Position numbers and translations under genes: made by a program
In this document: positions 17,098 to 25,901 of the stretch, piece after piece
Numbering within the stretch: position 1 is the stretch's first letter
Layout of the letters: each line of letters opens with the position of its first letter
Assembly: GCF_014200435.1 (NCBI RefSeq)
Contig: NZ_JACHBR010000002.1
Span: forward strand, 734,501 to 798,500
Length of the DNA stretch: 64,000 nucleotides
Direction: 5' to 3'
Origin: Sphaerisporangium krabiense
GTDB taxonomy: Bacteria; Actinomycetota; Actinomycetes; Streptosporangiales; Streptosporangiaceae
The notes under the pieces: generated by a model
What the model saw: only the letters and a program-made list of their open reading frames with translations
Told to the model about the DNA's origin: nothing
Database searches by the model: none

Positions 17098-19506
17098 ATG
17101 GATCAGACGCCGTCATATCGCGGCTCCGGGAACCGGTCGGAGATCGTCCTCGACACCGCGCCGGCGGACCCGGCGGCGCCACCGGAAGGAGAGGGGGCGG
17201 CGCGGGGCCCCCGGCGGGGATGGCCGGCGGCCCTGTGCGGGCTCGCGGTGGCGGTGGCCGTGGCGGCGTGGTTCGGGACGCCGGCGCGGGACATGGCGTC
17301 GTTCGGCGCGTACCTGGCGCTGGCGGTGGCGCTGCCGGGGACGCTGGTGGTGCGGGCCCTGTACCGGGGACGGCGGACGGCGGCCGAGGAGGTCGCGCTC
17401 GGCCTGGCGGCCGGATACGCCCTCGAGGTCCTCGCCTACCTGCCCGCCCGCGCCTTCGGTGCCCCGCGTCTCGTCCTGGCCTGGCCGGTCGCCACCTACC
17501 TGGCGTTCCTGCTGGTGCCCGGGCTGCGGCGGTTCTGGCGGAGCGGCGCGCGCGTCCGCGCGCCGCGGTGGGCGTCCTGGACGCTCGCGGCCTCCTTCGC
17601 GGGGCTCGTCGTGTGGAGCGGCGTGCCGTTCTTCCGCAACAACGCGCTGAGCTGGCCCGCCATGGGGGCGGGCGACTACGACGAGTCGTTCCACCTCGCG
17701 CTGGTGGCGGAGCTGCGGCACCACATGCCGCCGCGGCTGCCCATGGTGCCGGGGGAGCCGCTGCTCTACCACTGGTTCACCTACGCGCACGTCGCGGCGT
17801 CGAGCTGGGTGACCGGCGTGGAGCCGGCCGTCCTGGTGCTGCGGCTGACGGTGCTGCCCATGCTGGCCGCGTTCCTGGTGCTGATCGCGATGACGGCGCG
17901 GCGGGTGGCCGGGTCCTGGCGGATCACCGCGCCGGTGCTCGCCGGCACCGTGTTCGTGGGGACGCCGAACCTGTACCTCAGCTCCACCATGGTCTTCGGC
18001 TGGGGCGGGGTGCAGGCGACCGCGTGGCGCAGTCCCACGCAGACCTTCGGCGCCCTGCTGTTCGCCGCGCTGGCCGTTCTGGTGCTGGACGCGCTGAACC
18101 GGCGTGCCGTGAGGTGGGCCGGTCCGCAGTCGCCGCCGATCCCGGGCCCGGCCGGGCCGCAGGCGTCGCCGATCCGGGGCCCGGCCGGGCACTGGGCGCT
18201 GACCGCCCTGCTGGTGGTGGCCGTGATGGGCGCCAAGGCGGTCTACCTGCCGCTGCTCCTGGCCGGGCTCGTCGCGGTGATCGCCATCGAGGCGGCGCTG
18301 CGGCGGCGGCCCCTGTGGCCCGGCCTGCTCGCGGCGGCGATGACCCTGGCCTGCCTGGCCTACGCCCAGCTCGTGTTGTTCGGCAACGCCCGCCAGGGCA
18401 TCCTGCTCGCGCCGCTCTTCGCCATGCGGCAGCGCTGGCAGGAACTCGGCGGGCAGTCCGGCGCCGGACCGCTCTGGCCGCTCGGCGCCGGCGCGCTGCT
18501 GGCGTTGTGCCTGGCGTTCGCCTGGTGCGGAGTGGCCGGGCTCCTGGCCGACCGGCGGCTGTTCGCCAGGCGCCCGGTGGTGTTCCTGCTCGCCATGGCC
18601 GCCGCCGGGCACGCCGCCACCCTGCTGTTCTACCAGCCCGGCTACAGCCAGTTCTTCTTCCTGTTCGCCGTCTATCCCTACCTGGTCATCGTCACCGTCT
18701 ACGGCGCCCGCGTCCTGCTGCGCCGCGCCCGCGTCCCGATCCGGGCGACGGCCGGCGCGGTTGCCGTCGCGGTCCTGGCCGTCTGCCTGGTCGCCGTCGC
18801 CTGGCACGTGACGGTCCCGCTGCCGCCCGGCCGGCCCGCCGTCACCGTCTTCCTGCCCTACCTCACCGTGCTCGCCGGCCTCGCCCTGGCCGCCGTCGCG
18901 CTGGCCGCGACCCTCGGACGGCGTCGCGCCGCGGCGCTCCTGGCCGCCGCCGCCACCGGCGTCGGCCTGCTGGCCTGCGGGTACGGCCTGCTGCTCTGGC
19001 TTCCCGCGAAGGTCGCGGCCAAGGGCCTCGGCAAGGTCGGCCACGCCGTGACCGCGGAGTCGGACGCGGTGCCCGAGGGCGCCCTGGCCGCGGCGCGGTG
19101 GCTGCGCGACCATTCCGCGCCCGGCGACCTGGTGGCCACCAACTCCCACTGCCATTGGGGGCGGCGCGACCCCTGCGACGCCGGCCAGTTCTGGGCGGCG
19201 GCCCTCACCGAGCGGCGCGTCCTGGTCGAGGGCTGGCGTTACACCACCCCGGTCAACGACAGGTGGCGGCCCGGCCAGGACTACCGGTACCTGCCCTTCT
19301 GGGACCCCGGGCTGCTGCGCCGCAACGACGCGGCCATCAACACCGCGGACGCGGCCGCGCTCGGCGCGCTGCGCGACCGCCACCACGTCCGCTGGCTGCT
19401 GGTCGACCGGCGCCTCACCGGTCCGGGCTCCCCGCTGGACGCCCTGGTCGCCCCGCGCTTCCGCTCCGGCGAGTACGCCGTCTACCGGTTGCCCGACCGG
19501 GCGTGA
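17098..19506 (+). CDS. Large polytopic membrane protein, GT-C-like (paralogue of 32373-34775)
   Basis: 802 residues with at least 12 hydrophobic segments and a C-terminal soluble domain from about residue 660. Shared with the second copy in the window: GEPLLYHWFTYAHVAASSW-TGVEP, WRSPTQTFGALLFA, VVAVMGAKAVYLPLL, and in the tail AAARWLRDHSAPGDLVATN...HCHWG...DPCD and ALTERRVLVEGW. The multi-TM body with a DYDESFHLALVAEL motif in the first large loop resembles polyprenyl-linked GT-C glycosyltransferases, but no exact family is recognised. A Pro/Gly linker (residues about 343-365) holds a short duplicated segment (PIPGPAGPQ / PIRGPAGH). ATG 17098 has no clear Shine-Dalgarno. Its 3' end overlaps the flippase gene by 25 nt. 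Confidence 0.75.
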   Translation: MDQTPSYRGSGNRSEIVLDTAPADPAAPPEGEGAARGPRRGWPAALCGLAVAVAVAAWFGTPARDMASFGAYLALAVALPGTLVVRALYRGRRTAAEEVALGLAAGYALEVLAYLPARAFGAPRLVLAWPVATYLAFLLVPGLRRFWRSGARVRAPRWASWTLAASFAGLVVWSGVPFFRNNALSWPAMGAGDYDESFHLALVAELRHHMPPRLPMVPGEPLLYHWFTYAHVAASSWVTGVEPAVLVLRLTVLPMLAAFLVLIAMTARRVAGSWRITAPVLAGTVFVGTPNLYLSSTMVFGWGGVQATAWRSPTQTFGALLFAALAVLVLDALNRRAVRWAGPQSPPIPGPAGPQASPIRGPAGHWALTALLVVAVMGAKAVYLPLLLAGLVAVIAIEAALRRRPLWPGLLAAAMTLACLAYAQLVLFGNARQGILLAPLFAMRQRWQELGGQSGAGPLWPLGAGALLALCLAFAWCGVAGLLADRRLFARRPVVFLLAMAAAGHAATLLFYQPGYSQFFFLFAVYPYLVIVTVYGARVLLRRARVPIRATAGAVAVAVLAVCLVAVAWHVTVPLPPGRPAVTVFLPYLTVLAGLALAAVALAATLGRRRAAALLAAAATGVGLLACGYGLLLWLPAKVAAKGLGKVGHAVTAESDAVPEGALAAARWLRDHSAPGDLVATNSHCHWGRRDPCDAGQFWAAALTERRVLVEGWRYTTPVNDRWRPGQDYRYLPFWDPGLLRRNDAAINTADAAALGALRDRHHVRWLLVDRRLTGPGSPLDALVAPRFRSGEYAVYRLPDRA

Positions 19507-20834
19507 GCCTCCGGCTCGGGCGGGGCCGTCCCGCGCCGACCGGCCAGGACGCGCCCGGCGAGAGGGGCGTCGCCCGCCGCCCGCGCCGCCGCCGACAGCG
19601 AGACGGCGATCTCCGACCACCGCGGCAGCAGCCCCCGCGCCGGTGTTCCGGTCACGCGCAGGAACCACGCGCACTGCGCGCCGGCCAGCGCGGTCAGCAC
19701 GATCCCGGAGACCGCCGCGCAGCCCGTGGCGCCCCAGCGGGGGATGAGGAGCGCGTTGAGCGCCACGTCCAGGCACAGCGCCCCGACCGACATCGAGGTG
19801 GCCACCCACGGCCGGCCCAGTCGTAGCAGGAAGACCCAGATGGGCCGGGCGACGCTCGCCGACACGATGCCGGGCGCGACGCAGAGGAAGGGCGCCACGC
19901 TGCCGCGGAACGCCTCCCCGTAGACCAGCGGGACGAGCGCGGACGCCAGCGCGCACAGGCCGGCGGCCGTGACCAGCGCCATGACGAAGGCGGCGCGGGC
20001 CGCGCGGAGCGTCACCTCCACCGCGCGCTCGTGGTCGCCCTCCACCTGCCGGGGCATCACGATCTTCGCCAGGGCCTCGACCGGGATGCGCGCCAGGTCG
20101 GCCAGCGCGGTGGCGACGGCGTAGAGCCCGGCCTGGCCGGTGGAGGCCAGCGCGCCCACCATCAGCACGTCCACCCGGGGCAGCAGTTGCGTGGACACCA
20201 GGCCGAGGTGGTAGCGCAGCCCGACGCCCAGGGTGCGGCGGGCCAGCCCGAGGTCGAAGTCCCTCGCCCGCGGCCGGAGCGCGTGGACGAAGCAGGCGAC
20301 GGTGACCAGCTCGTACGCCGCCCACAGGGCGAAGGCGACCTCGGCGGTCAGCCGTCCCGCCAGCGCGGCGGTCACCACCGAGGCGCACCACACCAGGCAG
20401 CCGATCATCGTGCCGTTGTTCAGCACGCGGGCCCTGTCGCGCAGCAGCGCGATGCCGCAGAGGTACTCCCAGGCGATCAGGACCGGCATGGACGCCGCCA
20501 CCAGGACCGCGCCGGAGGCGCTCCACCCGGAGAGGAGCATGACCGCGCCGACGACCGGAGCGGCCGACATGCCCATGAGGACGCCCATCACCAGGGCGTT
20601 CGCGGTCAGCGCGGGGCGCAGGCCCGCGTCGGCCCACAGGACCGTCTGGCCCTGCTCTGCCGAGAGCCCGCCCAGCACCAGGCCGGCCCAGGCGATGGCG
20701 ACCAGCACGGCGTACTCTCCCCGCCCCTCGGCGAGCAGGGTGCGTGCGGTGATCACGCTGATCACGGCGGAGGTGGCGGTCACCGCCCCGCGGGCCGCGA
20801 TGGTGTGGACGAGGGTCCTCGCCGCGCCGGTCAT
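19482..20834 (-). CDS. Lipid-linked oligosaccharide flippase (Wzx/MATE-like)
   Basis: 450-residue membrane protein with 12-14 hydrophobic segments (AVTATSAVISVITARTLL, NALVMGVLMGMSAAPVVG, AFVMALVTAAGLCALASA, and others). RYHLGLVSTQLLPRVDVLMVGALAS-TGQAGLYAVATALADL is the typical polysaccharide-synthase/Wzx middle motif. It would move undecaprenyl-linked repeat units across the membrane for the Wzy-like polymerase. The start ATG 20834 is uncertain, since no Shine-Dalgarno is visible and the frame stays open to 21248. Divergent from wecE, as wzxE is next to wecE in enterobacterial ECA loci, although here the orientation is opposite. Confidence 0.85.
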   Translation of the reverse strand: MTGAARTLVHTIAARGAVTATSAVISVITARTLLAEGRGEYAVLVAIAWAGLVLGGLSAEQGQTVLWADAGLRPALTANALVMGVLMGMSAAPVVGAVMLLSGWSASGAVLVAASMPVLIAWEYLCGIALLRDRARVLNNGTMIGCLVWCASVVTAALAGRLTAEVAFALWAAYELVTVACFVHALRPRARDFDLGLARRTLGVGLRYHLGLVSTQLLPRVDVLMVGALASTGQAGLYAVATALADLARIPVEALAKIVMPRQVEGDHERAVEVTLRAARAAFVMALVTAAGLCALASALVPLVYGEAFRGSVAPFLCVAPGIVSASVARPIWVFLLRLGRPWVATSMSVGALCLDVALNALLIPRWGATGCAAVSGIVLTALAGAQCAWFLRVTGTPARGLLPRWSEIAVSLSAAARAAGDAPLAGRVLAGRRGTAPPEPEAHARSGNR

Positions 20835-21255
20835 CCGGCGGCCGCCGCGCCGCCCGGGGTGGTGCTCATGTCGACCTCCGCGTGCGCCGGCCGCGATACG
20901 TGCCGAGCCGTACATTCGGCGAGGCGTCGGGTCCGAATTCGGCCAGCATATCGAAATGGCCCCCGGACACCGGTCCGCCGCGCGCGGGAAATCCCTGTCC
21001 GGCGGCGGGCGTGACGCCTTTTCCGGACCATTCACGCCGACGTCATCAAAGGGAACGGTCGCGCAGGGCCGGCCCGGACGTTCTTCGCATGCGCCTTTTG
21101 GCATAGGAACTCGGGATATGAACGCCGTGAACGGGCGCCATGGGCGTCGCAGGGAACGCGCGGTGACCGCTTGAGCAAGGACTCGCCAAAGCGCGGTCAT
21201 TCGGCGCCGCAGCCCCGTGCGGCTGGTGTTCATTGTTTCCGTGAGCACAACAGAT
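20835..21255. other. Divergent intergenic region between wzx-like and wecE-like genes
   Basis: 421 bp. A tiny open frame ending STTPGGAAAAG just before the flippase start has no support as a gene. GTG codons at 21217 and 21241 are alternative wecE starts. No clear operator or hairpin was seen. Confidence 0.4.
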
Positions 21256-22395
21256 ATGACGACGATCCCGCACCACCGGGCATTCGTCGCGGAAAACCAG
21301 CTCGCCTATGTCACGGCGGCCATGCACGGGAAATGGTCCTCCGGATACGGGCCGTTCGGTGAGAGGGCCGCGGCGCTGCTGCGGGAGATCACCGGGGCCG
21401 CGCACGTGCTCCTCACCACCTCCGCGACCACGGCCCTGGACCTGTCGACGCTCCTGCTCGACGTCGGCCCCGGCGACGAGGTCATCGTGCCGTCGTACAC
21501 CTTCGTGTCCACGGCGAGCGTGTGGGTGCAGCGCGGCGCGGTCCCGGTGTTCGCGGACTGCCGCCCCGACACCCTCAACATCGACGAGGACCTGATCGAG
21601 GCCGCCGTCACCGCGCGGACCCGCGCCGTCGTGGTCACGCACTACGCCGGCGTCGCCTGTGAGATGGACAAGATCACCAAGATCGCCGAACGCCACGGCC
21701 TGGCGCTGGTCGAGGACAACGCCCACGGGCTGGGCGGGACCTACCGGGATCGGCCGCTCGGCACCTTCGGCCGGCTGGCCGCGCTGAGCTTCCACGCGAC
21801 CAAGAACGTGCAGTGCGGCGAGGGGGGCGCGCTGCTCGCCGCCGGCGACGACCTCGCCCGGCGCGCCGAGATCATCCGGGACAAGGGCACCAACCGGCGG
21901 CAGTTCTTCCGCGGCGAGGTGGACCGGTACCGCTGGGTGGACGTCGGCACCAACTACATGCAGGCCGAACCGCTCGCGGCGCAGCTCGTGGCGCAGCTGG
22001 AGGCGTTCGGCGAGATCCAGCGGCGGCGGCAGGAGGTGTGGCGGGCCTACCACGACGGCCTGGCGGCGTGGGCGCGGGACAACGGGGTCGCGCGGCCGGC
22101 GGTCCCGCCGGAGTGCGTCCACCCGGCCCACATCTACTACCTGCTGCTTCCGCACGCGGCCGGCCGGACGGCGCTGATCGCCCACCTCGCCGAGCGCGGC
22201 GTGCAGGCCGTCTTCCACTACTCCCCGCTGCACGCCTCCCCGGCGGGGGAGAAGTACGGGCGCGCGGCGCCGGGCGGGTGCCCGGTCGCGGAGAGCGTCG
22301 CCGACCGGCAGGTCCGGCTGCCGCTGTACCCCGGCCTCGACGACGGGGAACTGGGCCGCGTGCTCGACTCCGTGACCTCCTTCAAGGTCTCCTGA
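21256..22395 (+). CDS. wecE: dTDP-4-amino-4,6-dideoxygalactose transaminase (WecE/RffA-like)
   Basis: PLP-dependent DegT/DnrJ/EryC1/StrS aminotransferase. It would convert dTDP-4-keto-6-deoxyglucose to dTDP-4-amino-4,6-dideoxygalactose using glutamate. The PLP lysine is K183 in SFHATKNVQCGEGGAL. The stretch KGTNRRQFFRGEVDRYRWVD is a WecE-specific signature, and TYAGV..EDNAHGLGG the cofactor region. Start chosen: ATG 21256, giving 379 residues and an N-terminus matching the family; in-frame GTG 21241 and 21217 are alternatives and none has a clear Shine-Dalgarno. The stop shares its A with the next start (TGATG), so the two are coupled. RmlA (24765) and RmlB (31404) in this window supply the substrate. 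Confidence 0.9.
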   Translation: MTTIPHHRAFVAENQLAYVTAAMHGKWSSGYGPFGERAAALLREITGAAHVLLTTSATTALDLSTLLLDVGPGDEVIVPSYTFVSTASVWVQRGAVPVFADCRPDTLNIDEDLIEAAVTARTRAVVVTHYAGVACEMDKITKIAERHGLALVEDNAHGLGGTYRDRPLGTFGRLAALSFHATKNVQCGEGGALLAAGDDLARRAEIIRDKGTNRRQFFRGEVDRYRWVDVGTNYMQAEPLAAQLVAQLEAFGEIQRRRQEVWRAYHDGLAAWARDNGVARPAVPPECVHPAHIYYLLLPHAAGRTALIAHLAERGVQAVFHYSPLHASPAGEKYGRAAPGGCPVAESVADRQVRLPLYPGLDDGELGRVLDSVTSFKVS

Positions 22396-23168
22396 TGGGC
22401 GAGGCGACGGCCGTCCCCGCGGTGCGGACGCTGGCCTCCCCCCACGAGTCCGCGCGGATCGGGCGGCCGGTCGAGCGGCTGACCGTGCCCGGCGGGAGCG
22501 ATGGATCGTTCGCGCCGGTGCGCGCGGCGATCCGGGAGTCGGCGGCGGACGTCATCGTCCTGCGGTACCCGGCGGAGCGGGTGGAGTGGTTCGCGGAACT
22601 GCTCACCACCGGCCGCACCGCCCTGCTGGCGGACTCCCTGGTCTACTGGCGCCTGGTCGCGGGACGAGGCCGGGGCGCGGCGCGGACGCCGGGGCTGTGG
22701 ACGGGCCCGCTCCGCGACCCCGGCACGGCGGGCGCGCTGGCCGCGGAGATCTTCGCCGGATACCGCAACCACTACGCCGCCGATCCGCTCTTCGCCGCGT
22801 GCGACGCGCGCGCCGGCTACGCGGACTGGGCGCGGGGGTCGGCCGCCGCGGGCGACTGCCTGGCCCTGTACGGGCCGGGGGAGGGGGAGCCGCGCGCGAT
22901 CGGGCTGGTGACCGTGGCCGACGACGGACCGGTGACGGACATCCTGCTGGCCGGCGTGGTGCCGGGCGAGCGGGGGCGCAACCGGTACGCGCACCTGCTC
23001 GCGGCCGTGGAGGAGCGGACGCGCGCCCGCGGCGCAACCGAGGTGGTCATCTCCACCCAGGGCCACAACACCGGGGTGCAGCGGGCCTGGGCCAGGTACG
23101 GATTCGAGCCGGTGCGGACCCTGCTCACCGTTCATCTGGTGCGGAAAGGCCTGATCCCGTCCGGGTGA
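22395..23168 (+). CDS. GNAT acetyltransferase, probable dTDP-Fuc4N N-acetyltransferase (WecD-like role)
   Basis: 257-residue protein with a GNAT fold in the C-terminal half. VTDILLAGVVPGERGRNRYA carries the acetyl-CoA pyrophosphate loop, and STQGHNTGVQRAWARYGFEP the B-motif helix, as in WecD/RffC. The N-terminal 120 residues are less conserved, as also in WecD. ATG 22395 overlaps the wecE stop by 1 nt. WecD acts directly after WecE, acetylating dTDP-4-amino-4,6-dideoxygalactose to dTDP-Fuc4NAc; the coupling supports that assignment here. Sequence similarity to WecD is at motif level only. The 3' end overlaps the GT2 gene by 44 nt. Confidence 0.75.
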   Translation: MGEATAVPAVRTLASPHESARIGRPVERLTVPGGSDGSFAPVRAAIRESAADVIVLRYPAERVEWFAELLTTGRTALLADSLVYWRLVAGRGRGAARTPGLWTGPLRDPGTAGALAAEIFAGYRNHYAADPLFAACDARAGYADWARGSAAAGDCLALYGPGEGEPRAIGLVTVADDGPVTDILLAGVVPGERGRNRYAHLLAAVEERTRARGATEVVISTQGHNTGVQRAWARYGFEPVRTLLTVHLVRKGLIPSG

Positions 23169-24132
23169 GCCCGCCGGGGCCCGCCGGAGGCGGGACGCTC
23201 GCGACCGCGCCCGAGCCGGTCCGCTCGCGGATGACGTACGTCGGCCGTCCCATGCCGCTCGTGTGGATGCGGCCGACGTACTCCCCGAGGATGCCGATGG
23301 ACATGAGCTGCGCCGAGGAGAACAGCGTGATCATCGAGCAGATGCTGGTGAACCCGGCCACGGTGGTGGCGCCCACGGCGAAGCTCCACAGCACGGCGGC
23401 GCCGAGGACCAGTCCCACGAGACCGACCAGGAAGCCGAGGTAGCTGGCCACGCGCAGCGGCAGGGCGCTGCAGCCGAACAGCATGTTGGCGGTGTGGCGG
23501 CACAGCGTGCGCAGGGTGTAGGTGGAGGGCCCGTCGTCGCGCCGGTCCATGTGCACCCGGACCGAGCCGATCCGCGTGGTGGCCCAGGGGAGCACGACGT
23601 CGATCGAGGCGTACGGCCCGGTGAGCCCGTCGAAGCCCTGGCGCAGGTGCGTGCGGAACGCGCGGAAAGCGCTGATCACGCGGGCGGTGCGGAGGTCCAG
23701 CGCGCCCGCCATGGCGGCTTTCACCGACCGGGACGCGAGGCTGCGCAGCGGCCCGTGCTCCTCCTCGTGCGCAACGCCGTAGACGAGGTCGAGGCGGTCG
23801 CCGTGCAGCGCGGCCAGCAGGAGGGGGATCTGCTCGGGCGGATGCTGCAGGTCGTCGTCCATCGTCACGATGACCTCCAGCCGCGCCTCTCGCACCCCGG
23901 CGAGCAGCGCGTTGTGCTGCCCGTAGTTGCGGGACAGGTGCAGGGCGCGCACGGCCTCGAACCGGTCGGCGAGCCGCGCCGCGACGTCCCAGGTGTCGTC
24001 CGGGCTCCCGTCCACCACGAGAATCACCTCATATGGCGTTGAAATGCCCTCCAGCACGGTGATCAGCCGGTCGAGTAGTTTCGGCAGCGTGCGCGCGGAG
24101 CGATAACAGGGAACGACCACCGACACTGACAT
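23125..24132 (-). CDS. Glycosyltransferase family 2, GtrB/dolichol-phosphate-mannose-synthase-like
   Basis: 335 residues: a GT-A domain (SVSVVVPCYRSARTLPKLLDRL, EVILVVDGSPDDTWD, LSRNYGQHNALLAG, VIVTMDDDLQHPPEQIP with the D-x-D/DDD metal site) followed by two C-terminal TM segments (YLGFLVGLVGLVLGAAVLW and FTSICSMITLFSSAQLMSIGILGEYVGRI). This is the layout of bactoprenol-phosphate glycosyltransferases, which charge undecaprenyl phosphate with one hexose on the cytoplasmic face. ATG 24132 ends the gene's 5' side 89 nt from the GtrA-like gene on the other strand. The pair likely forms a side-chain glycosylation module; donor sugar unknown. Confidence 0.88.
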   Translation of the reverse strand: MSVSVVVPCYRSARTLPKLLDRLITVLEGISTPYEVILVVDGSPDDTWDVAARLADRFEAVRALHLSRNYGQHNALLAGVREARLEVIVTMDDDLQHPPEQIPLLLAALHGDRLDLVYGVAHEEEHGPLRSLASRSVKAAMAGALDLRTARVISAFRAFRTHLRQGFDGLTGPYASIDVVLPWATTRIGSVRVHMDRRDDGPSTYTLRTLCRHTANMLFGCSALPLRVASYLGFLVGLVGLVLGAAVLWSFAVGATTVAGFTSICSMITLFSSAQLMSIGILGEYVGRIHTSGMGRPTYVIRERTGSGAVASVPPPAGPGGLTRTGSGLSAPDER

Positions 24133-24221
24133 TTATTCCCCCGTTGATCGGCGTTGATGACGCGAATGGCCATTACGATGTTCTGGACGTGACCGCCCGT
24201 CATCGGTTCGGGGGAATCCGA

Positions 24222-24686
24222 GTGGTCGAAACCAGACAACGGGCCGGCCGGGACGTGGGCGCCGGGCGCAAAATGGCCGGGCGCGTCCGAATACCCGGCG
24301 GCCACCTCATCACATACCTCGCAGGGGGCGCGCTCACGGCGTTGCTCTACTACGTCACCTTGGTCGCCGGATTGCGACTTCTTGGTCACGCCGTTCCCTA
24401 TCTCTACCTGGTGGTGGCGAGCCATTTCCTGACCGTGGTGATGGCGTATCCGTGGTACCGGCTGGTGGTCTTTCCCGGCGGCAAGGATTCCTGGATCGCC
24501 GGTTATCTCCGGTTCTATGTGGTGGGCATTGGATTTCTGGCGTGGTCCCTCGCGGGGCTGCCGGTGCTCGTGGAGGGCGCCGGCATGCCGATCCTCACGG
24601 CGCAGCTGGTCCTGACGGTGACGAGCGTGCCGCTGAACTACGCGATCAACCGGGTGTGGGCGTTCCGCGGCCACCGGTGGTCGTGA
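24222..24686 (+). CDS. GtrA-like membrane protein
   Basis: 154-residue protein with four TM segments: ITYLAGGALTALLYYVTLV, YLYLVVASHFLTVVMAYPWY, YLRFYVVGIGFLAWSLAGL and ILTAQLVLTVTSVPLNYAINRVWAF. The NYAINRVWAFR end is characteristic of the GtrA family. GtrA members are thought to flip polyprenyl-phosphate-linked monosaccharides made by GtrB. GTG 24222 was chosen for the GGGGGAA site at 24209-24215; ATG 24273 is a shorter alternative starting nearer the family domain. Divergent from the GT2 gene, and 78 nt upstream of rmlA in the same direction. Confidence 0.82.
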   Translation: MVETRQRAGRDVGAGRKMAGRVRIPGGHLITYLAGGALTALLYYVTLVAGLRLLGHAVPYLYLVVASHFLTVVMAYPWYRLVVFPGGKDSWIAGYLRFYVVGIGFLAWSLAGLPVLVEGAGMPILTAQLVLTVTSVPLNYAINRVWAFRGHRWS

Positions 24687-24764
24687 CGGGGCGGTCCCGG
24701 GACGGCGCGATCGGACAGGTGGCCCGCCGTGGCCACGATTCCCGACGTAAGGATTCGATGAGCG

Positions 24765-25832
24765 ATGAAGGCACTCGTACTCGCCGGGGGCAAGGGGACG
24801 CGGCTGCGGCCGCTCACCCACACCTCGGCCAAGCAACTGGTCCCGGTCGCCAACAAGCCGGTGCTCTTCTACGGGCTGGAGGCCATCCGCGACGCCGGAA
24901 TCACCGAGGTCGGCGTCATCGTGGGGGACACCGGCGACGAGGTGCGGGCGGCGGTGGGGGACGGGGCGGACTTCGGTCTCGCGGTCACCTACATCCCGCA
25001 GGACGCGCCGCTCGGCCTGGCGCACTGCGTCCTCATCGCCCGCGAGTTCCTGGCCGACGACCCCTTCGTCATGTATCTGGGGGACAACTTCCTGGTCGGG
25101 GGCATCACCGGGCTGGTCGACGCCTTCCGGCGCGGAGGCCACGACGCGCAGATCCTGCTGACCCCGGTGGCCGAGCCGCAGTACTACGGGGTCGCCGAGC
25201 TCGGGCCACGCGGAGAGATCCTGGCGTTGCAGGAGAAGCCCGAACATCCGCGCAGCGACCTGGCCATCGTGGGCGTGTACACGTTCTCCCCGGTCGTCCA
25301 TGACGCCGTGCGGGCGATCAGACCCTCCGCGCGGGGGGAGCTGGAGATCACCGACGCGATCCAGTGGCTCGTGGACAACGGGTACGGCGTTCACTCGCAC
25401 ATGGTGGGCGGCTACTGGAAGGACACCGGCCGTCTCCAGGACATCCTGGAGTGCAACCGCATCGTCCTGGAGGCGGTCGAGCCGGACCTCGGGGGCACCA
25501 TCGACGCGCTGAGCGAGACGTCGGGGCGGGTGGTCGTGGAGCCCGGCGCGGTGGTGGAGAACTCCGTCCTGCGCGGGCCCCTGGTGATCGGCGCCGACAC
25601 CAAGATCGTCTCCTCCTACGTCGGGCCCTTCACCTCGATCGGCCGCGGCTGCGAGCTGCGCGACGCCGAGATCGAGTACTCGATCGTCCTGGACGGCTCC
25701 TCCGTGGACGGCGTCTCGCGGATCGCCCACTCGCTGATCGGCCGCAACGTCCAGGTCAGCCGCGCGACCGGTGTCGCCAACACCCACGAGCTCATGGTCG
25801 GCGACCACAGCAGGATCCAGGTGAAGGTCTGA
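24765..25832 (+). CDS. rmlA: Glucose-1-phosphate thymidylyltransferase (long form)
   Basis: Makes dTDP-glucose from glucose-1-phosphate and dTTP. It has the nucleotidyltransferase signature LAGGKGTRLRPLTHTSAKQL at residue 6, PVANKPVLFYGLE, and YLGDNFLVGG (metal-binding Asp). The C-terminal left-handed beta-helix hexapeptide region (SVLRGPLVIGADTKI, SSYVGPFTSIGRGCEL) marks the 355-residue 'long' RmlA group found in actinomycete sugar clusters (StrD-like) rather than the 290-residue form. ATG 24765 starts just after another ATG (24759), out of frame. It is the entry enzyme for the dTDP-sugar branch completed by rmlB, wecE and the GNAT gene. Confidence 0.95.
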   Translation: MKALVLAGGKGTRLRPLTHTSAKQLVPVANKPVLFYGLEAIRDAGITEVGVIVGDTGDEVRAAVGDGADFGLAVTYIPQDAPLGLAHCVLIAREFLADDPFVMYLGDNFLVGGITGLVDAFRRGGHDAQILLTPVAEPQYYGVAELGPRGEILALQEKPEHPRSDLAIVGVYTFSPVVHDAVRAIRPSARGELEITDAIQWLVDNGYGVHSHMVGGYWKDTGRLQDILECNRIVLEAVEPDLGGTIDALSETSGRVVVEPGAVVENSVLRGPLVIGADTKIVSSYVGPFTSIGRGCELRDAEIEYSIVLDGSSVDGVSRIAHSLIGRNVQVSRATGVANTHELMVGDHSRIQVKV

Positions 25833-25853
25833 GGATCGTCCTGCCACCGGGAC

Positions 25854-25897
25854 GGGGCCGCCCGGCCGCCTTCGCGCGAAGGTGACCGGGCGGCCCC
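25854..25897. terminator. Bidirectional hairpin terminator between convergent genes
   Basis: GGGGCCGCCCGG (25854-25865) pairs with CCGGGCGGCCCC (25886-25897), 12 bp. Inside, CCTTCG/CGAAGG forms a second short stem. It lies between the rmlA stop and the stop of the DUF3494 gene on the other strand. Confidence 0.8.
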
Positions 25898-25901
25898 GGG
25901 C

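Noticed and set aside
20835-21031. Small minus-strand gene overlapping the flippase start
   Set aside because: Arg-rich, low-information translation with no ribosome site; only its overlap with the flippase ATG hinted at a leader peptide.
24165-24174. Palindrome AATGGCCATT between the GT2 and GtrA-like genes
   Set aside because: Ten-base palindromes with a GGCC core are common in GC-rich DNA, and there is no second copy to support an operator.
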